Shown in pieces: positions 5,552 through 5,896 of a DNA stretch of 5,896 bases. The notes below the pieces were generated by a model that made no database searches, had not been told where the DNA came from, and saw only the letters and a list, made by a program, of their open reading frames with translations. Within the stretch, counting starts at the first letter, position 1, and each line of letters starts with the position of its first letter. This DNA is from Selenomonadaceae bacterium (lineage in GTDB: Bacteria; Bacillota; Negativicutes; Selenomonadales; Selenomonadaceae): the NCBI GenBank assembly GCA_017529085.1, contig JAFXOC010000450.1, forward strand, positions 1 to 5,896, in the 5' to 3' direction. Made by a program: the position numbers and the translations under genes.

Positions 5552-5896
5552 CTAGAAATTAGATATAATGCGAAGCCATCTGTCATCTTTATCGCGAACG
5601 TATTCCAATCCTATAAAATCGTGAAGCTTATAGCGAAGCGCCGCTTCCCACATCTTATCCGTCCAACGGTATTCATAGCGAACTAAAAAGCCATATCCCA
5701 AATCCTTCGTAACCCCCGCTATAATTCTTTTTGCATTAAAATCATATTTAAAAGTAAGCTCGCTTTTTAATATCTTTCTCATATACCCCACAGCCGGACG
5801 GATACGGATATTCTTCGGATAAACGTCCGCGGCAAAGAAAATTTCATCGTCATCGGAAATAAATCTCCCCGCATGGAGCCTAAAGCGCATATCGTC
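5552..5896 (-). CDS. C-terminal part of a putative outer-membrane beta-barrel protein (partial)
   Basis: The frame is open to the right edge, so the start and N-terminus lie outside the window. A Met at 5890 exists but has no special support as a start, and the frame continues D-D upstream of it. About 114 residues are visible. They form a series of short amphipathic segments with alternating polar and hydrophobic residues, for example R-F-R-L-H-A-G-R-F, E-I-F-F-A-A-D-V-Y, N-I-R-I-R-P-A-V-G-Y, G-F-L-V-R-Y-E-Y-R-W and F-I-G-L-E-Y-V-R, separated by charged turns. I count roughly nine. The last strand ends L-R-I-I-S-N-F-stop. A terminal Phe after alternating hydrophobics is the recognition signal that the BAM machinery reads in outer-membrane proteins. 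I do not recognise the specific family. The SGNH hydrolase gene follows closely and could act on or be exported with it. Confidence 0.65.
   Translation of the reverse strand, partial: DDMRFRLHAGRFISDDDEIFFAADVYPKNIRIRPAVGYMRKILKSELTFKYDFNAKRIIAGVTKDLGYGFLVRYEYRWTDKMWEAALRYKLHDFIGLEYVRDKDDRWLRIISNF

Overview
The window looks like chromosomal DNA from a diderm Firmicute, most likely a member of the Negativicutes or a relative. Three things point there. The trmFO-hslV-hslU cluster and a Bacillus-type HslV (it begins M-G-D-F-H-A-T-T-I) are Firmicutes features, and the ribosome-binding sites are strong AGGAG types. A partial protein at the right edge reads like the C-terminal half of an outer-membrane beta-barrel ending in Phe, which implies an outer membrane. 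The taxonomic call is inference from protein resemblance, not from a marker gene.

Left part, + strand. Bases 1-52 may hold the tail of an upstream gene. Bases 73-152 are a G+C-rich block of three consecutive short hairpins that looks like a dispersed repeat element. Next come trmFO (tRNA m5U54 methyltransferase), hslV and hslU (proteasome-like protease and its unfoldase), packed with a 1-base overlap and a 1-base gap, so they form one transcription unit. This resembles the topA-trmFO-codV-clpQ-clpY-codY operon of Bacillus subtilis, but the recombinase gene (codV/xerC) is missing between trmFO and hslV, and codY does not follow hslU. The trmFO start is anomalous: the expected GTG start is out of frame because of a run of eight A residues.

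Middle. A strong hairpin at 3462-3502 with T-runs on both strands serves as a shared terminator between hslU and the converging minus-strand genes.

Right part, - strand. Two small genes overlap by ATGA: a 78-residue protein of unknown function and a 148-residue protein with a D-T-G-A motif and flap-like glycine region, resembling a single-domain retropepsin-type aspartic protease. They look like a translationally coupled module and are the least understood element here. Upstream of them lie an exported SGNH/GDSL hydrolase with fibronectin-III-like N-terminal domains and the partial beta-barrel protein. These two are 33 bases apart and probably co-transcribed as an envelope gene pair.
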